Source: Christensenella sp. UBA5489
GTDB taxonomy: Bacteria; Bacillota; Clostridia; Christensenellales; UBA1242
DNA length: 64,000 nucleotides
Assembly (NCBI GenBank): GCA_002424095.1
Contig: DIPL01000001.1
Coordinates: forward strand, 498-64,497
Direction: 5' to 3'
The notes below the pieces were generated by a model. That model was not told the origin of the DNA and made no database searches. It worked only from the letters and a program-made list of their open reading frames with translations. Both the position numbers and the translations under genes were made by a program. Shown one piece after another: positions 34,190-44,218 of this stretch (positions are counted from its first letter, which is position 1; each line of letters opens with the position of its first letter).

Positions 34190-36304
34190 TTACTTGCTTT
34201 TCTCTTGTCGTCTTCTTTCTGCTTCTGCTGCTGCTGTTCCTTTTGCATAAGCCTCTTTAACTTGCTTTTCAAATGCTTCATCTTTTGCTTGTTTCGCAAA
34301 ATGCGGACTTATGTATGGCATATTAATTTTGATTAAAGCCTTTTTCATATCGCCTCCGCCATCTTTCCAACCTGAAGCCAAATCACTTTTTGAAAGAGGT
34401 GCAAAAATTTCTTTTGTCAAGCCCCTAGCCTCTCCAAACATAGCACTTAAATCTTCCCGTGGAATTGTTTGTTTTGCCCAACTTCCAAGCATAGCTCGTC
34501 GAGATTCAGCAGGGAAGTCAGCGGCGGTTTTTGGTGCATAAACATCTTGTCGGCCTTGTGGAGTCATTTGCCAACCATATCTTGAATGACCTTTCATTAC
34601 ATTATCGGCAACTTGACCTTTTTCAAAATCTAAATGTTGTTGATAGCCTTCTTCTAATTTCGCTAATTCAAATTGATCATCGGACATATTTCTATATTGT
34701 TGATAAGACTGTCTTATTCTTTTTTCTGCATTTTTCGATACCGCGTCGCTTTGCATTAGTTTTCCTTTATATGCTTCTCTTTCTGCTTCGAATTCGGCAT
34801 TAGCGGCATCAGCCTGTGCTGTTCGCCCTGCCAATGTGTTTTTACCTCTAATGCTTTTAGCAGCTTTGACCCCTCCGCTTAATCCTTTATATGCAACCAG
34901 CCCACCTCTAAGAGCAAGTCCAGCACCACCAGCCACAAGCATTCCTGCCGATGCAACCTTACTACCAAGTTCTTTGGAGATTTCTCCGCCTGCCTTATTT
35001 AAATCTTCGGATTTTATGAAACTGCTTATCATTCCTATGAAAGTTTTAACCATCATAAGCGCAACAATCATAAACAGTATTGACATTATGTAATCCGCAA
35101 CTGAAAAGTTAAAAAATGAAAGTTTATTCAAATACGGCATAATGAGAAAGACGATATTCATCCCCCCAATTGCACCAATGACCATAAGTGTTTTACTTAT
35201 AAATTTTCCTCTCCACGCCTTATAGGCATCTCCATTATCAAGTGGTCTAAGGGCAATAAGCGGTGCTGCAATTAAGAACAAGCCAACAAGTTCAATAAAG
35301 CGTCCTATCAGTCCCATTGCAAGATTTATGAACATAACACAAAGAATTATTCCAGCGGCAAATGCAACTAAGAAGTTGTAATACCATAAATTGTAATAAT
35401 ACCAAATTAATTTTACATTATTACGGTCAAGTGCCGTAATATTATCAGAACCTTGCAACTGGAAAACGTCAGCAGTTGGTAAATTATCTTTTAAGATATA
35501 CCAATCGGAATAATCTAAATTTGATACAGTTTCAACTTTTACATAGTTGGCAAAACCCTCATCAATTGCTCCTGCAACTTTTTCACGGTTAGTATCTTGA
35601 AAAAGTCCACCGAAATGTGTTGCTTTATCATTATTCAAAAATTCGAAAAAGGTGTCATCGTAACGTGCTCGATTGGCATTATAGCAAGATGCGTTAAAGA
35701 CAGCACCTGAAAACGTCGTTGTTGTTGTTGGTATGGCAATTGAGAAAAGATTATAATGTATATATGTTGTCTTTACTTCGCTTGATGGACCACTAGGCAA
35801 AGTTGTGGATTTAAGTTTTTGCGTATCTAAAAAATTAAATGAAGTTGATGCGGAAACCGAAGTTGCTTGGTCGACTGCCTGCAAAATCACATTACTTAAA
35901 AAAATTCCGAACAAAACTGCAATAGGAACGATTGCAAAAAGGGCAATAGATTTGAATGCTTTTTTTATTATTGAAGAGCGTGGGTCTTCTGGCTTGTCGG
36001 CTGCGTATTCATTTCTTATAATGGCAACAATTGTTGAAAGAAAAAGGAGAATAAAGCCAAGAATTACAAGTCCCCAAAAAGCATTTGTTAAAATTGGAAA
36101 ATCCCCAAAAAGTGTACCTCTTATAAAATGATATACAATATCGCCTTCCTGAGCAACGCCGTCTATATAATAAACATCAAGCCCAGCAAGTTTTCTGAAT
36201 ACAAGTTGAAATAAGTCAATTACAGATAAAAAAGCGTTCGAAATGATATAAATTAATTTCGGAATAGCACTAAGAAGACAAACAATATAATCCCAAATAA
36301 CCAA
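34190..36304 (-). CDS. VirB6/TrbL-like polytopic membrane protein
   Basis: The 704-residue protein has about eight hydrophobic helices in residues 5-470: two near the start, WGLVILGFILLFLSTIVAI, ALFAIVPIAVLFGIFL, then YNFLVAFAAGIILCVMFINLAM and further helices to about 455. A ~150-residue outside loop (about 165-320) and a 240-residue charged C-terminal region follow. This resembles TrbL/VirB6-type channel proteins of type IV secretion and ICE systems, including mycoplasma ICE membrane proteins. No other secretion gene is in the window. It could also be a chromosomal lineage-specific protein. Confidence 0.6.
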   Translation of the reverse strand: MVIWDYIVCLLSAIPKLIYIISNAFLSVIDLFQLVFRKLAGLDVYYIDGVAQEGDIVYHFIRGTLFGDFPILTNAFWGLVILGFILLFLSTIVAIIRNEYAADKPEDPRSSIIKKAFKSIALFAIVPIAVLFGIFLSNVILQAVDQATSVSASTSFNFLDTQKLKSTTLPSGPSSEVKTTYIHYNLFSIAIPTTTTTFSGAVFNASCYNANRARYDDTFFEFLNNDKATHFGGLFQDTNREKVAGAIDEGFANYVKVETVSNLDYSDWYILKDNLPTADVFQLQGSDNITALDRNNVKLIWYYYNLWYYNFLVAFAAGIILCVMFINLAMGLIGRFIELVGLFLIAAPLIALRPLDNGDAYKAWRGKFISKTLMVIGAIGGMNIVFLIMPYLNKLSFFNFSVADYIMSILFMIVALMMVKTFIGMISSFIKSEDLNKAGGEISKELGSKVASAGMLVAGGAGLALRGGLVAYKGLSGGVKAAKSIRGKNTLAGRTAQADAANAEFEAEREAYKGKLMQSDAVSKNAEKRIRQSYQQYRNMSDDQFELAKLEEGYQQHLDFEKGQVADNVMKGHSRYGWQMTPQGRQDVYAPKTAADFPAESRRAMLGSWAKQTIPREDLSAMFGEARGLTKEIFAPLSKSDLASGWKDGGGDMKKALIKINMPYISPHFAKQAKDEAFEKQVKEAYAKGTAAAEAERRRQEKSK

Positions 36305-36533
36305 AAAGATTTACCTCATTTCTATTTTGCTTAAATTATAACAAAATAAAACATAAAAGACAATATTTTTTAAAGATTTTTCAAAAAGTTTTTTAAATCT
36401 ATAATTTTTGTGCATATTAGCATAAAAAACTGCGATAATTAAACCGCCTATAATAAAAAATATTAAAAAAAGATGACTTTCAATTTTCATTATGATATAT
36501 TTAAATATAATTTATAAAAATAAGGAGAAAAAA

Positions 36534-36779
36534 TTGAAATATAAAAAAGATATGCTTATTAGCGAAATTCTTGAAGCAAACCCTGAAAATTCTGCCATTT
36601 TAATGGGCTTTGGTATGCATTGTCTTGGTTGTCCGATGAGCCAAAGAGAAACATTAGAACAAGCCTGTGTGGCACACGAGTTAGACGTTGACTTTGTTTT
36701 ATCAAGGCTTAATGAAACAGAAGACAGAGAAAAGCAGTCTAAAAAAGATGATAAACAAATAAAGAAGAGTAAAAAATAA
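36534..36779 (+). CDS. DUF1858-type small protein
   Basis: 81 residues starting at TTG 36534 (first residues M-K-Y-K-K-D), chosen because AAGGAG at 36522-36527 is perfectly placed; an in-frame ATG at 36492 has no RBS. The core DMLISEILEANPENSAILMGFGMHCLGCPMSQ is the DUF1858 family pattern with a CxxC (CLGC), typical of small proteins linked to hybrid-cluster or redox functions. The tail is Lys/Asp-rich. It is 2 bp from trpS, so translationally coupled. Exact role unknown. Confidence 0.85.
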   Translation: MKYKKDMLISEILEANPENSAILMGFGMHCLGCPMSQRETLEQACVAHELDVDFVLSRLNETEDREKQSKKDDKQIKKSKK

Positions 36780-36781
36780 AT

Positions 36782-37852
36782 ATGAAGAAAAAAGTTGTAT
36801 TAACAGGAGATAGACCTACCGGGGCACTTCACATAGGGCATTATGTTGGCTCGCTAAAAAAGCGTGTTGAAATGCAAAACAGTGGACTTTATGATATGTT
36901 TGTTATGATTGCCGACCTTCAAGCATTGACCGATAACGCAAAAAGTCCTGATAAAATAAGAAATAACATAATGGAAGTTATGCTTGATTATATAGCAGCA
37001 GGGCTTGAACTGGGCAAGACTAGATTTTTTATTCAATCACAAATTCCTGCACTTTTTGAACTACCTATGTATTATGCAAATCTTGTTACAGTGAGCAGAC
37101 TTGAACGAAACCCGACAATAAAATCTGAAATTAAAATGCGTGGATTTAATAAGAGCATTCCCGTTGGATTTATGAATTATCCAATAAGTCAGGCGGCGGA
37201 TATAACTGCCGTTGGTGCTGATTTTGTGCCAGTTGGTGCAGATCAATTGCCGATGATTGAGCAGGCAAGAGAAATTGTCAACTCGTTTAATAAAACATAT
37301 AATACCGATGTCCTTGTTTTGCCTGAGGCTGTTTTACCTGACAATAAAAAAAGTTACCGCATTGTTGGTACGGATGGCAACTCAAAAATGAGTAAATCAC
37401 TTGGAAACTGCATCTTTTTAAAAGATGAGCCAGAAGAAATCAGGAAAAAAGTTATGAGTATGTACACCGACCCTAACCACGTAAGCATTAATAATCCAGG
37501 AAAAATTGAAGGAAATACAGTTTTTCTTTATTTAGATATTTTCTGCGAAAATCATCATTTTGAAAAATTTTTGCCGGAATACAAAAATTTGAATGAATTT
37601 AAAAATCATTATAAACGAGGTGGACTTGGCGATGTTAAAGTAAAATCTTTTTTAAATGAAATTTTACAAGAATTGTTAAAGCCTATGCGTGAGCGAAGAA
37701 AAGAATATGAAAACCGCAAAAAAGAACTATTAGAAATTTTAGAGACCGACACTGCATATACAATAGAAGTTTCAAACAAAATTTTAAAACGTGTGCGTGA
37801 AGCAATTGGGTTAAACTATTTTCAAGATAAAAATTTTAAAGAAAATCTTTAA
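36782..37852 (+). CDS. trpS: Tryptophan--tRNA ligase
   Basis: The 356-residue class I synthetase has HIGH as HIGH-equivalent HIGH (residues 17-20 in GALHIGHY), DLQALTD and KMSKS (residues 202-206). It charges tRNA-Trp. The length is close to Bacillota TrpS (about 330), with an insertion near residues 235-260. It starts 2 bp after the DUF1858 gene and has no separate strong RBS. I see no T-box leader upstream. Confidence 0.96.
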   Translation: MKKKVVLTGDRPTGALHIGHYVGSLKKRVEMQNSGLYDMFVMIADLQALTDNAKSPDKIRNNIMEVMLDYIAAGLELGKTRFFIQSQIPALFELPMYYANLVTVSRLERNPTIKSEIKMRGFNKSIPVGFMNYPISQAADITAVGADFVPVGADQLPMIEQAREIVNSFNKTYNTDVLVLPEAVLPDNKKSYRIVGTDGNSKMSKSLGNCIFLKDEPEEIRKKVMSMYTDPNHVSINNPGKIEGNTVFLYLDIFCENHHFEKFLPEYKNLNEFKNHYKRGGLGDVKVKSFLNEILQELLKPMRERRKEYENRKKELLEILETDTAYTIEVSNKILKRVREAIGLNYFQDKNFKENL

Positions 37853-38022
37853 TTTATAAGTTGAAAAAATTAAAAAATGGCATCTATAAAACAATTAAGC
37901 CAAATATATTATAATATGTAACTATAATATAATAAAATTTATTAATTAGATTAATACAAATAAATGTAATAAATAAGACAATAAAAAATTTCGAGAAATA
38001 AAAAATATTTTCAAAAAAGGTG

Positions 38023-38051
38023 TTGACATCTTGTTTTGTTTCAGGTATACT
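38023..38051 (+). promoter_or_regulatory. Promoter of the S10-spc-alpha operon
   Basis: TTGACA (38023-38028), 17-bp spacer, TATACT (38046-38051). It lies about 130 bp before rpsJ in a 330-bp gap. Confidence 0.88.
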
Positions 38052-38054
38052 ACC

Positions 38055-38110
38055 AAAGTTTAACGACTTTTTTTTTGGGCTACTGTTAAAACACACGGCT
38101 GAGTGTACAA
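38055..38110 (+). promoter_or_regulatory. S10 operon leader with T9 tract and alternative pairings
   Basis: At the predicted 5' end of the transcript, AAAGT (38055-38059) can pair with ACTTT (38066-38070) and is followed by nine T (38068-38076). GTTTAAC (38058-38064) can instead pair with GTTAAAAC (38085-38092), and a further hairpin ACAC/GTGT sits near 38092-38106. Competing structures next to a T tract suggest attenuation. If transcription starts at 38058, the first stem is only partly transcribed, so this is tentative. Confidence 0.35.
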
Positions 38111-38182
38111 AAAACAAATCAAAGAAATAAGAAGAAAATCACTAAATAAACGTTAATCAAAAAATTCATAGGAGATAATAAA

Positions 38183-38491
38183 ATGGCAACCGAAACTCTA
38201 AGAATCAAACTTAAAGCATATGACCATGCGCTTTTGGACGATGCATGTAAAAGAATTATAAACACGGCAAGCAAATACGGTGCTCGTATAACTGGCCCTA
38301 TACCACTTCCAACTGACCGTGAAATTATTACGGTTATTCGCTCGCCACATAAACACAAAGATAGTCGTGAGCAATTTGAATCAAGAACACATAAGAGAAT
38401 GATTGATATTATAAGTCCAAACGCAAAAACGGTTGATGCTCTTATGAAAATTGAATTGCCAGCAGGTGTCGACATTAAAATAAAACTCTAA
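38183..38491 (+). CDS. rpsJ: 30S ribosomal protein S10
   Basis: The 102-residue protein has S10 signatures ([17 protein letters not shown] and [13 protein letters not shown]). S10 is in the 30S head and is the NusB partner in antitermination. First gene of the S10 operon, RBS AGGAG. Length exactly as in other bacteria. Confidence 0.98.
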   Translation: MATETLRIKLKAYDHALLDDACKRIINTASKYGARITGPIPLPTDREIITVIRSPHKHKDSREQFESRTHKRMIDIISPNAKTVDALMKIELPAGVDIKIKL

Positions 38492-38603
38492 AATAGCAAT
38501 AGCAAATTCAAAAATTGATTAAATATAAAATTAACTTATTAAAAAATGCAAATCAAATAGATATGTAAATATCAAAAGCAAAAATCAAGGAGAACTGATA
38601 AAA

Positions 38604-39275
38604 ATGAAGAAGGCAATTATCGGCAAAAAACTCGGTATGACTCAAATTTTTACGCCAAGCGGTCGTGTAGTTCCGGTTACTGTTATTGAAGCCGGACCTT
38701 GCGTTGTTATTGCTAAAAAAACTGTCGAAAAAGACGGTTATGATTCTTTGGTTGTCTCTTTCGGCGACGTTAAAGAGTCTCGCTTAAACAAACCGAAACT
38801 CGGTGCTTTTAAGAAAATTGATGCTGAACCGAAAAAAACTATAAAAGAACTTAAACTTGAAGGCGATTATGAAATAGGAGCAACTATAAATTGTGATATT
38901 TTTTCCGAAAATGATAAAATTGATATTTCAGGTGTTTCAAAGGGACACGGATTTTCAGGCGTTATAAAACGCCACGGATTCCGTCGCAATCGTATGTCGC
39001 ACGGTGCTGGTCCAATCCATAGAAGTCTTGGTTCAACAAGTGCAAGCACAACATACGCACGAGTTTTTAAAAACAAAAAAATGCCAGGACAATATGGACA
39101 TGATAACGTAACAATTCAAAATCTTGAAGTTGCAAAAGTGGATAGAGATAGAAATATTCTGCTTGTTAAAGGTTGTGTGCCGGGTCCGAAAAATTCGCTT
39201 GTTATAGTTAAAGAAGCGGTAAAACAGGCACAAAAAGAAAATTCCAAATCGGCAAATAAGGAGGGCGGAAACTAA
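38604..39275 (+). CDS. rplC: 50S ribosomal protein L3
   Basis: The 223-residue protein starts MKKAIIGKKLGMTQIF and has the conserved loop HGFRRNRMSHGAGPIHRSLG near the peptidyl transferase centre. RBS AAGGAG precedes the ATG. Its stop overlaps the start of rplD by one base (ATGG/TAATGG junction). A short Lys/Ser tail extends the C-terminus by about 10 residues relative to the usual length of about 209. Confidence 0.98.
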   Translation: MKKAIIGKKLGMTQIFTPSGRVVPVTVIEAGPCVVIAKKTVEKDGYDSLVVSFGDVKESRLNKPKLGAFKKIDAEPKKTIKELKLEGDYEIGATINCDIFSENDKIDISGVSKGHGFSGVIKRHGFRRNRMSHGAGPIHRSLGSTSASTTYARVFKNKKMPGQYGHDNVTIQNLEVAKVDRDRNILLVKGCVPGPKNSLVIVKEAVKQAQKENSKSANKEGGN

Positions 39276-39895
39276 TGGCAAAAGTGAAAGTTTACGATAT
39301 GCAGGCAAAAGAAGTTGGTTCGCTCGATCTTAAAGAAGAAATATTTGACGCACCATATAATCAGGCTGTAATACATCAAGTTGTTGTCGCACAAAATGCA
39401 AATCAAAGACAAGGAACAAAAAGCGCACTTACAAGAAGTGAGGTTCGCGGACATACAAAGAAGCCATGGAAACAAAAACATACGGGAAATGCTCGACACG
39501 GTTCGCGAAAGAGTCCAATATGGAAAGGTGGCGGAGTTGCTTTTGCACCAAAGCCAAGAGATTTTTCTCAAAAAATTAATAAACAAGTTAAATATTTGGC
39601 ATTTGTTTCGGCACTCAGTCAAAAAATCAGACAAGAAGAAATCACTGTTATTGATGAAATAAAAACTGAGGGAAAAACAAAAGAAATTGCGAATATGCTT
39701 AAAGCATTCGACTTTGATAAAAAAACATTAATTGTTGTCGGCGATGATAATGCTAATATTTTACAATCAAGTGCAAACATTCCAAATGTTGAAATTGTAG
39801 TAGCAGACCTTTTAAATGTCGGACAAATTGTCGGTAATAAAAATCTTATTTTCTCTAAAAACGCAATTAACAAAATTGAGGAGGTGAGAGTATGA
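39275..39895 (+). CDS. rplD: 50S ribosomal protein L4
   Basis: The 206-residue protein has the L4 loop TRSEVRGHTKKPWKQKHTG and WKGGGVAFAPKPRDF. L4 reaches into the exit tunnel. In E. coli it represses the S10 operon; whether it does so here is unknown. RBS GGAGGG lies within the end of rplC. Overlaps rplW by 4 bp. Confidence 0.98.
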   Translation: MAKVKVYDMQAKEVGSLDLKEEIFDAPYNQAVIHQVVVAQNANQRQGTKSALTRSEVRGHTKKPWKQKHTGNARHGSRKSPIWKGGGVAFAPKPRDFSQKINKQVKYLAFVSALSQKIRQEEITVIDEIKTEGKTKEIANMLKAFDFDKKTLIVVGDDNANILQSSANIPNVEIVVADLLNVGQIVGNKNLIFSKNAINKIEEVRV

Positions 39896-40200
39896 AAGAA
39901 ACAGCATATGACATTATAAAAAAACCTCTTATGAGTGAAAAAAGTTACGCAAACATACAGAATAAAATCTATACATTTGTGGTCGACAAAAACGCCAATA
40001 AAATTGAAATAAAAAAAGCAGTTGAAGAGATTTTTAAGGTGGAAGTTGATAAGGTAAACACGTTAATAGTAAAAGGCCACGAAAAATCACAAAACACAAA
40101 ATCAGGAAGGAAAATAGGTAAAACAAAAGACTATAAAAAAGCGATTGTAACACTGAAAAAAACATCAAAACCTATTGCTTTCTTTGAAAGTTTAAGTTAA
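39892..40200 (+). CDS. rplW: 50S ribosomal protein L23
   Basis: The 102-residue protein starts with [13 protein letters not shown] and has [20 protein letters not shown], typical of L23. It surrounds the tunnel exit and is the docking site for trigger factor and SRP. The start overlaps the rplD stop by 4 bp, preceded by GAGGTGAG. Confidence 0.98.
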   Translation: MKETAYDIIKKPLMSEKSYANIQNKIYTFVVDKNANKIEIKKAVEEIFKVEVDKVNTLIVKGHEKSQNTKSGRKIGKTKDYKKAIVTLKKTSKPIAFFESLS

Positions 40201-40210
40201 GGAGAAGAAA

Positions 40211-41044
40211 ATGGCGATACGAAAAATTAAACCAACTTCCTCGGGAAGAAGATTTGTTTCAACTCCTACTTTTGAGGAATTGACTAAGACTAAAAAAAAG
40301 CCGCCTAAAAAACTGCTTGCAGTTAAAAAGAAAAAAGCAGGAAGAAATGTGCATGGATGCATAACAGTGCGACATCAGGGCGGTGGAAACAAACAAAGAT
40401 ATAGAATAATTGACTTTAAAAGAAACAAAGACAATATTCCTGCGAAAGTAGCTAGCATTGAATATGACCCTAGCCGCACTGCTTATATTGCACTTTTGGC
40501 TTATGCTGATGGCGAAAAAAGATATATTCTTTCACCATTCGGGCTTTCGGTTGGAGATACTGTTATGAGTGGCGAAAATGCCGAAATCAAAGTCGGAAAT
40601 TCACTTCCACTTGAAAACATACCTGTTGGCTCAATAGTGCATAATATTGAACTTCAAAAGGGCAAAGGCGGACAAATCGCACGTAGCGCTGGCACAAGTG
40701 TGCAGCTTTTAGCAAAAGAAGGAAATTATGTAACACTTAAAATGCCAAGCGGTGAAATGCGTAAAGTTTTAAAAACCTGTAAGGCAACATTAGGCACAGT
40801 TGGAAATATAGACCACGAATTAGTTTCAATCGGAAAAGCGGGAAAATCTCGTCATTTGGGAATTCGCCCTTCCGTACGTGGTTCGGTTATGAACCCTAAC
40901 GACCATCCACACGGCGGTGGTGAAGGCAAAAGTCCTGTTGGAAGACCATCACCAGTTACACCGTGGGGTAAACCAACACTTGGACTTAAAACAAGAAAGA
41001 AAAGAAAGCCATCTAACAAATTAATTGTAAAGAGAATAAATTAA
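40211..41044 (+). CDS. rplB: 50S ribosomal protein L2
   Basis: The 277-residue protein starts [15 protein letters not shown] and has [16 protein letters not shown] and the C-terminal active-site-near segment [11 protein letters not shown]. The catalytic-region histidine of HPHGGGEG is present. L2 helps subunit joining and peptidyl transfer. RBS AAGGAGAAG is upstream. Length matches the family. Confidence 0.98.
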   Translation: MAIRKIKPTSSGRRFVSTPTFEELTKTKKKPPKKLLAVKKKKAGRNVHGCITVRHQGGGNKQRYRIIDFKRNKDNIPAKVASIEYDPSRTAYIALLAYADGEKRYILSPFGLSVGDTVMSGENAEIKVGNSLPLENIPVGSIVHNIELQKGKGGQIARSAGTSVQLLAKEGNYVTLKMPSGEMRKVLKTCKATLGTVGNIDHELVSIGKAGKSRHLGIRPSVRGSVMNPNDHPHGGGEGKSPVGRPSPVTPWGKPTLGLKTRKKRKPSNKLIVKRIN

Positions 41045-41088
41045 AAAATTAATCAAAAAACAAAACATTAAAAACTATTGGAGGAATA

Positions 41089-41373
41089 ATGAGCAGATCA
41101 CTTAAAAAGCAACCTTATGCCTTTCCGAAACTTTTCAAAAAAGTTGAAGAAATGGAAAAAAGCGGAGTAAAAAAGCCGATTAAAACATGGTCTCGCAGAA
41201 GTGTTATATATCCCGAATTCGTTGGCTATACATTCGCAGTGCATAACGGCAAAAAGCATATTCCCGTTTATTGTACGGCTGAAATGGTCGGGCATAAATT
41301 GGGAGAATTTGCTCCAACAAGAACATTTAAAGCACATGCAGGCAGCAAGAAAAAAGTTGCTGGTAAAAAATAA
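41089..41373 (+). CDS. rpsS: 30S ribosomal protein S19
   Basis: The 94-residue protein starts [10 protein letters not shown] and has the S19 core [23 protein letters not shown] and [13 protein letters not shown]. It binds the 30S head with S13. RBS GGAGG lies before the ATG. Confidence 0.98.
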   Translation: MSRSLKKQPYAFPKLFKKVEEMEKSGVKKPIKTWSRRSVIYPEFVGYTFAVHNGKKHIPVYCTAEMVGHKLGEFAPTRTFKAHAGSKKKVAGKK

Positions 41374-41384
41374 GGAGGCATTTA

Positions 41385-42032
41385 ATGGCTACTAGAATAA
41401 GAGAAAAGGCTGAGGCACGTAGAAAAGCGAAAGATAATCGCCCTCAGGGAATAGCCAAATATATAAGAATAAGCCCTACGAAAGTAAGGTTTGTGCTTAA
41501 TAACATACGCAATAAAAAGGTTGAAGAGGCTCTTGCAATTTTAGAAAATTCAACACGAGGCGCTTCCGAACCTTTGATTAAACTTTTAAAATCGGTTATT
41601 GCAAATGCCGAAGTTAAAGGCTTTAATCGTGATGACCTTATCTTAAAGGAAACGTGGGTTTCACCCGGTCCGATAATGAAAAGAATAAGTATGAGAGCAA
41701 AGGGACGTTCGGACCGCATATTAAAAAGAAGTTGTCATATAACAATGATTTTAGATGATGCAACAAGCGGTGTGGAAACAGCGAAAACAAATGTAAACAC
41801 AGCGAAAACAAAAGGCGAAACTGCGAGAAAAGGTTCAAAAACGGCGAAAGACTCAACAAATAAAAAAGACACGACAACGGCGAAAACTGTTGCAAGTAAA
41901 AAGACAGAAAAAGTTGAGAAATCAGAGCCTGTAAGCGAAAAAGTTGTAGCAACCAAGAAAGTAGGAACTGCAACTGAACCTGTAACCGAAAAAGCAACTA
42001 CAACCAAGAAAGAAACAGCAACTGAAAAATAA
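41385..42032 (+). CDS. rplV: 50S ribosomal protein L22, with long C-terminal tail
   Basis: Residues about 20-125 are a normal L22 (KYIRISPTKVRFVLNNIRNKK; the tunnel hairpin GPIMKRISMRAKGRSDRI). The remaining ~90 residues are a Lys/Thr/Ala/Glu low-complexity tail with repeated TAKT, ATKK and TEK units. Typical L22 is about 110-120 residues, so this protein (215 aa) is nearly doubled. RBS AAGGAGG lies upstream. Confidence 0.96.
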   Translation: MATRIREKAEARRKAKDNRPQGIAKYIRISPTKVRFVLNNIRNKKVEEALAILENSTRGASEPLIKLLKSVIANAEVKGFNRDDLILKETWVSPGPIMKRISMRAKGRSDRILKRSCHITMILDDATSGVETAKTNVNTAKTKGETARKGSKTAKDSTNKKDTTTAKTVASKKTEKVEKSEPVSEKVVATKKVGTATEPVTEKATTTKKETATEK

Positions 42033-42090
42033 AAAAAATAATATAAAAGCATAATTTTAAGACACAAAAATGATAGGAGGAATTAATTTA

Positions 42091-42756
42091 ATGGGACAAA
42101 AAGTTAATCCGATAGGTATGAGAGTCGGCATAAATAAAGATTGGAATGCCACATGGTTCGCAAATAAGCAAGATTTTGCCAAGCTTTTATTAGAAGACCA
42201 AAAAATAAAAAAGTTCATTAAGAAAAAATATTTTTCTTGTGCAATTTCTAGAATTACAATTGAAAGAACAGCAAAAAGCCTTGTTGTAAATATTTTCACA
42301 GGTAGACCAGGTATGCTTATTGGGACTAAGGGTGCCGGGGCTGAAACCTTGAAAAAAGACATCGCAAAAATTGCAAAGCCGACAGGCAATCTCATTGTAA
42401 ATATAAAAGAAGTAAAGAAACCTGACTTAGACTCAACATTGGTTGCTGAATCAATTGCCGTGCAACTTGAAAAAAGAATTTCGTTTAAACGTGCAATGAA
42501 ACAAGCACTTCAAAGAGTTATGAGAGCAGGTGCGAAAGGATGTAAGGTTCAAGTAAGCGGTGTTGTTGATGGCGCAAATACAATGGCAAGAACTGAGCAT
42601 TATATGGAAGGTTCGCTTCCACTTCACACACTTCGTGCCGATGTCGATTATGGTGTTGCCTCCGCATTTACGAACTATGGCAAACTTGGCGTCAAAGTTT
42701 GGATTTACAAAGGTGAAATAATCCCTTCTAAAAACGAAGAAAAGGGGGACAAGTAA
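42091..42756 (+). CDS. rpsC: 30S ribosomal protein S3
   Basis: The 221-residue protein begins [18 protein letters not shown] and has a KH domain with [15 protein letters not shown] and the C-terminal block [18 protein letters not shown]3 lines the mRNA entry channel. ATG 42091 is chosen: AGGAGG at 42075-42080 is well placed and the family begins MGQK; an upstream in-frame ATG (42070) overlaps the RBS. Confidence 0.98.
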   Translation: MGQKVNPIGMRVGINKDWNATWFANKQDFAKLLLEDQKIKKFIKKKYFSCAISRITIERTAKSLVVNIFTGRPGMLIGTKGAGAETLKKDIAKIAKPTGNLIVNIKEVKKPDLDSTLVAESIAVQLEKRISFKRAMKQALQRVMRAGAKGCKVQVSGVVDGANTMARTEHYMEGSLPLHTLRADVDYGVASAFTNYGKLGVKVWIYKGEIIPSKNEEKGDK

Positions 42757-42757
42757 T

Positions 42758-43243
42758 ATGTTGATGCCGAAAAAATTTAAACGAAGACGTGTCCACCGTG
42801 GCAGAATGACAGGAGTTGCAACAAGAGGAAATAAACTAGCATACGGCGATTTTGGACTTGTAGCCACCGAACCTTGTTGGATAAAATCTAATCAAATTGA
42901 GGCGGCACGTATTGCAATGACACGTTATACTAAAAGAATTGGTGAGGTTTGGATTAAAATATTTCCCGATAAACCTGTAACTAAAAAACCTGCTGAAACA
43001 CGAATGGGCTCAGGAAAAGGTGCATTGGAATTTTGGGTCGCTGTTGTAAAACCTGGACGCATACTTTTTGAAATGTCGGGCGTTTCAGAAGCAGTTGCAA
43101 GAGAGGCTTTTAGACTTGCAGCACATAAACTTCCTTGTGGCACAAAGTTCATTAAAAGAGATGGACAAATAAATGAAGATGAATCTGCTGAAAAAACAGA
43201 GAAAGCAGATGAATTCAATGAAACTAAGGAGGCAGGCGTATGA
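42758..43243 (+). CDS. rplP: 50S ribosomal protein L16
   Basis: The 161-residue protein begins [19 protein letters not shown], the universal L16 start, and has [19 protein letters not shown] and [18 protein letters not shown]. It binds the A-site tRNA region. The last ~20 residues are an acidic extension ([15 protein letters not shown]) beyond the usual ~140. RBS AAGGGGG is 9 bp before the ATG. The stop overlaps the rpmC start (ATGA). Confidence 0.97.
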   Translation: MLMPKKFKRRRVHRGRMTGVATRGNKLAYGDFGLVATEPCWIKSNQIEAARIAMTRYTKRIGEVWIKIFPDKPVTKKPAETRMGSGKGALEFWVAVVKPGRILFEMSGVSEAVAREAFRLAAHKLPCGTKFIKRDGQINEDESAEKTEKADEFNETKEAGV

Positions 43244-43449
43244 AAACAACTGATGTAAGAGATATGACAACAAACGAATTAAACGCAAAACTTTCCGATT
43301 TAAAATCCGAACTTTTCAATTTAAGATTTTCACTGGCAACAGGAAATTTACCAAATAATTCACAAATAAAAAATGTAAAAAAAAGTATTGCAAGAGTTAA
43401 AACAGTTCTAAGAGAAAGAGAAATTAAGGCAAAAGGTGCTAAGGAATGA
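43240..43449 (+). CDS. rpmC: 50S ribosomal protein L29
   Basis: The 69-residue two-helix protein has [19 protein letters not shown] and [13 protein letters not shown], the L29 pattern. It lies near the tunnel exit next to L23. An AAGGAGG sits within rplP and the two genes overlap by 4 bp. Confidence 0.96.
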   Translation: MKTTDVRDMTTNELNAKLSDLKSELFNLRFSLATGNLPNNSQIKNVKKSIARVKTVLREREIKAKGAKE

Positions 43450-43459
43450 GGAGAAATTT

Positions 43460-43771
43460 ATGGAAAAATTAAATGTTAAATCAAAAACAAATATGAGTGA
43501 TAAACCTGCGGATACTTTAAGAAATAAAAGACCTAGCAAAATAGGTGTTGTTGCCAGCGCAGGCAAAATGAATAAAACCATAGTTGTCGCCGTTGTTTCC
43601 AGCTATAAGCACCCGCTTTATAAAAAAGTGGTTAAGAAAACCACCAAATTTAAAGCGCACGACGAAAATAACGAAGCCGGCATCGGAGATACGGTGGAAA
43701 TTATGGAAACACGTCATATAAGCAAGGATAAATATTTCAGGCTTGTAAGAATTGTGGAGAAAGCAAAATAA
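43460..43771 (+). CDS. rpsQ: 30S ribosomal protein S17
   Basis: The 103-residue protein has the S17 core [30 protein letters not shown] and [31 protein letters not shown] 43460 is chosen because GAGGAG (43448-43453) is 6 bp upstream; an earlier in-frame GTG (43436) lacks a site. About 20 extra residues precede the core. Confidence 0.96.
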   Translation: MEKLNVKSKTNMSDKPADTLRNKRPSKIGVVASAGKMNKTIVVAVVSSYKHPLYKKVVKKTTKFKAHDENNEAGIGDTVEIMETRHISKDKYFRLVRIVEKAK

Positions 43772-43839
43772 TATTAAAAATAATAAAAACTAAAAATAAA
43801 TAAACAAATAAGTTTATTAAAACCGTAATGGAGGAAAAT

Positions 43840-44208
43840 ATGATTCAACCGCAAACTTATTTAAAAGTTGCCGATAACACGGGCGCAAAATCAATTATGT
43901 GTATTCGTGTACTTGGTGGCTCTTTCAGAAGGTCGGGAAATATAGGCGATGTAATTGTCGCAACAGTCAAAAAAGCAATACCCGGCGGAATGGTCAAAAA
44001 AGGCGATGTAATCAAGGCCGTAATTGTCAGAACAACAAAAGGACTCCGTCGTCCTGACGGCACACATATTCGTTTTGATGATAACGCTGCTGTGATAATC
44101 GACAACCAAAAACAGCCGAAAGGCACCCGTATTTTTGGACCTATTGCAAGAGAGTTAAGGGAAAAAGACTATATGAAAATAATTTCTTTGGCTCCGGAAG
44201 TTATTTAA
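43840..44208 (+). CDS. rplN: 50S ribosomal protein L14
   Basis: From ATG 43840 the product is 122 residues, the standard L14 length, starting [17 protein letters not shown] and ending with the [16 protein letters not shown] block. GGAGG at 43830-43834 supports this start; the ATG at 43828 lies within the RBS. L14 forms part of an intersubunit bridge. Confidence 0.98.
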   Translation: MIQPQTYLKVADNTGAKSIMCIRVLGGSFRRSGNIGDVIVATVKKAIPGGMVKKGDVIKAVIVRTTKGLRRPDGTHIRFDDNAAVIIDNQKQPKGTRIFGPIARELREKDYMKIISLAPEVI

Positions 44209-44218
44209 GGAGAATTTT

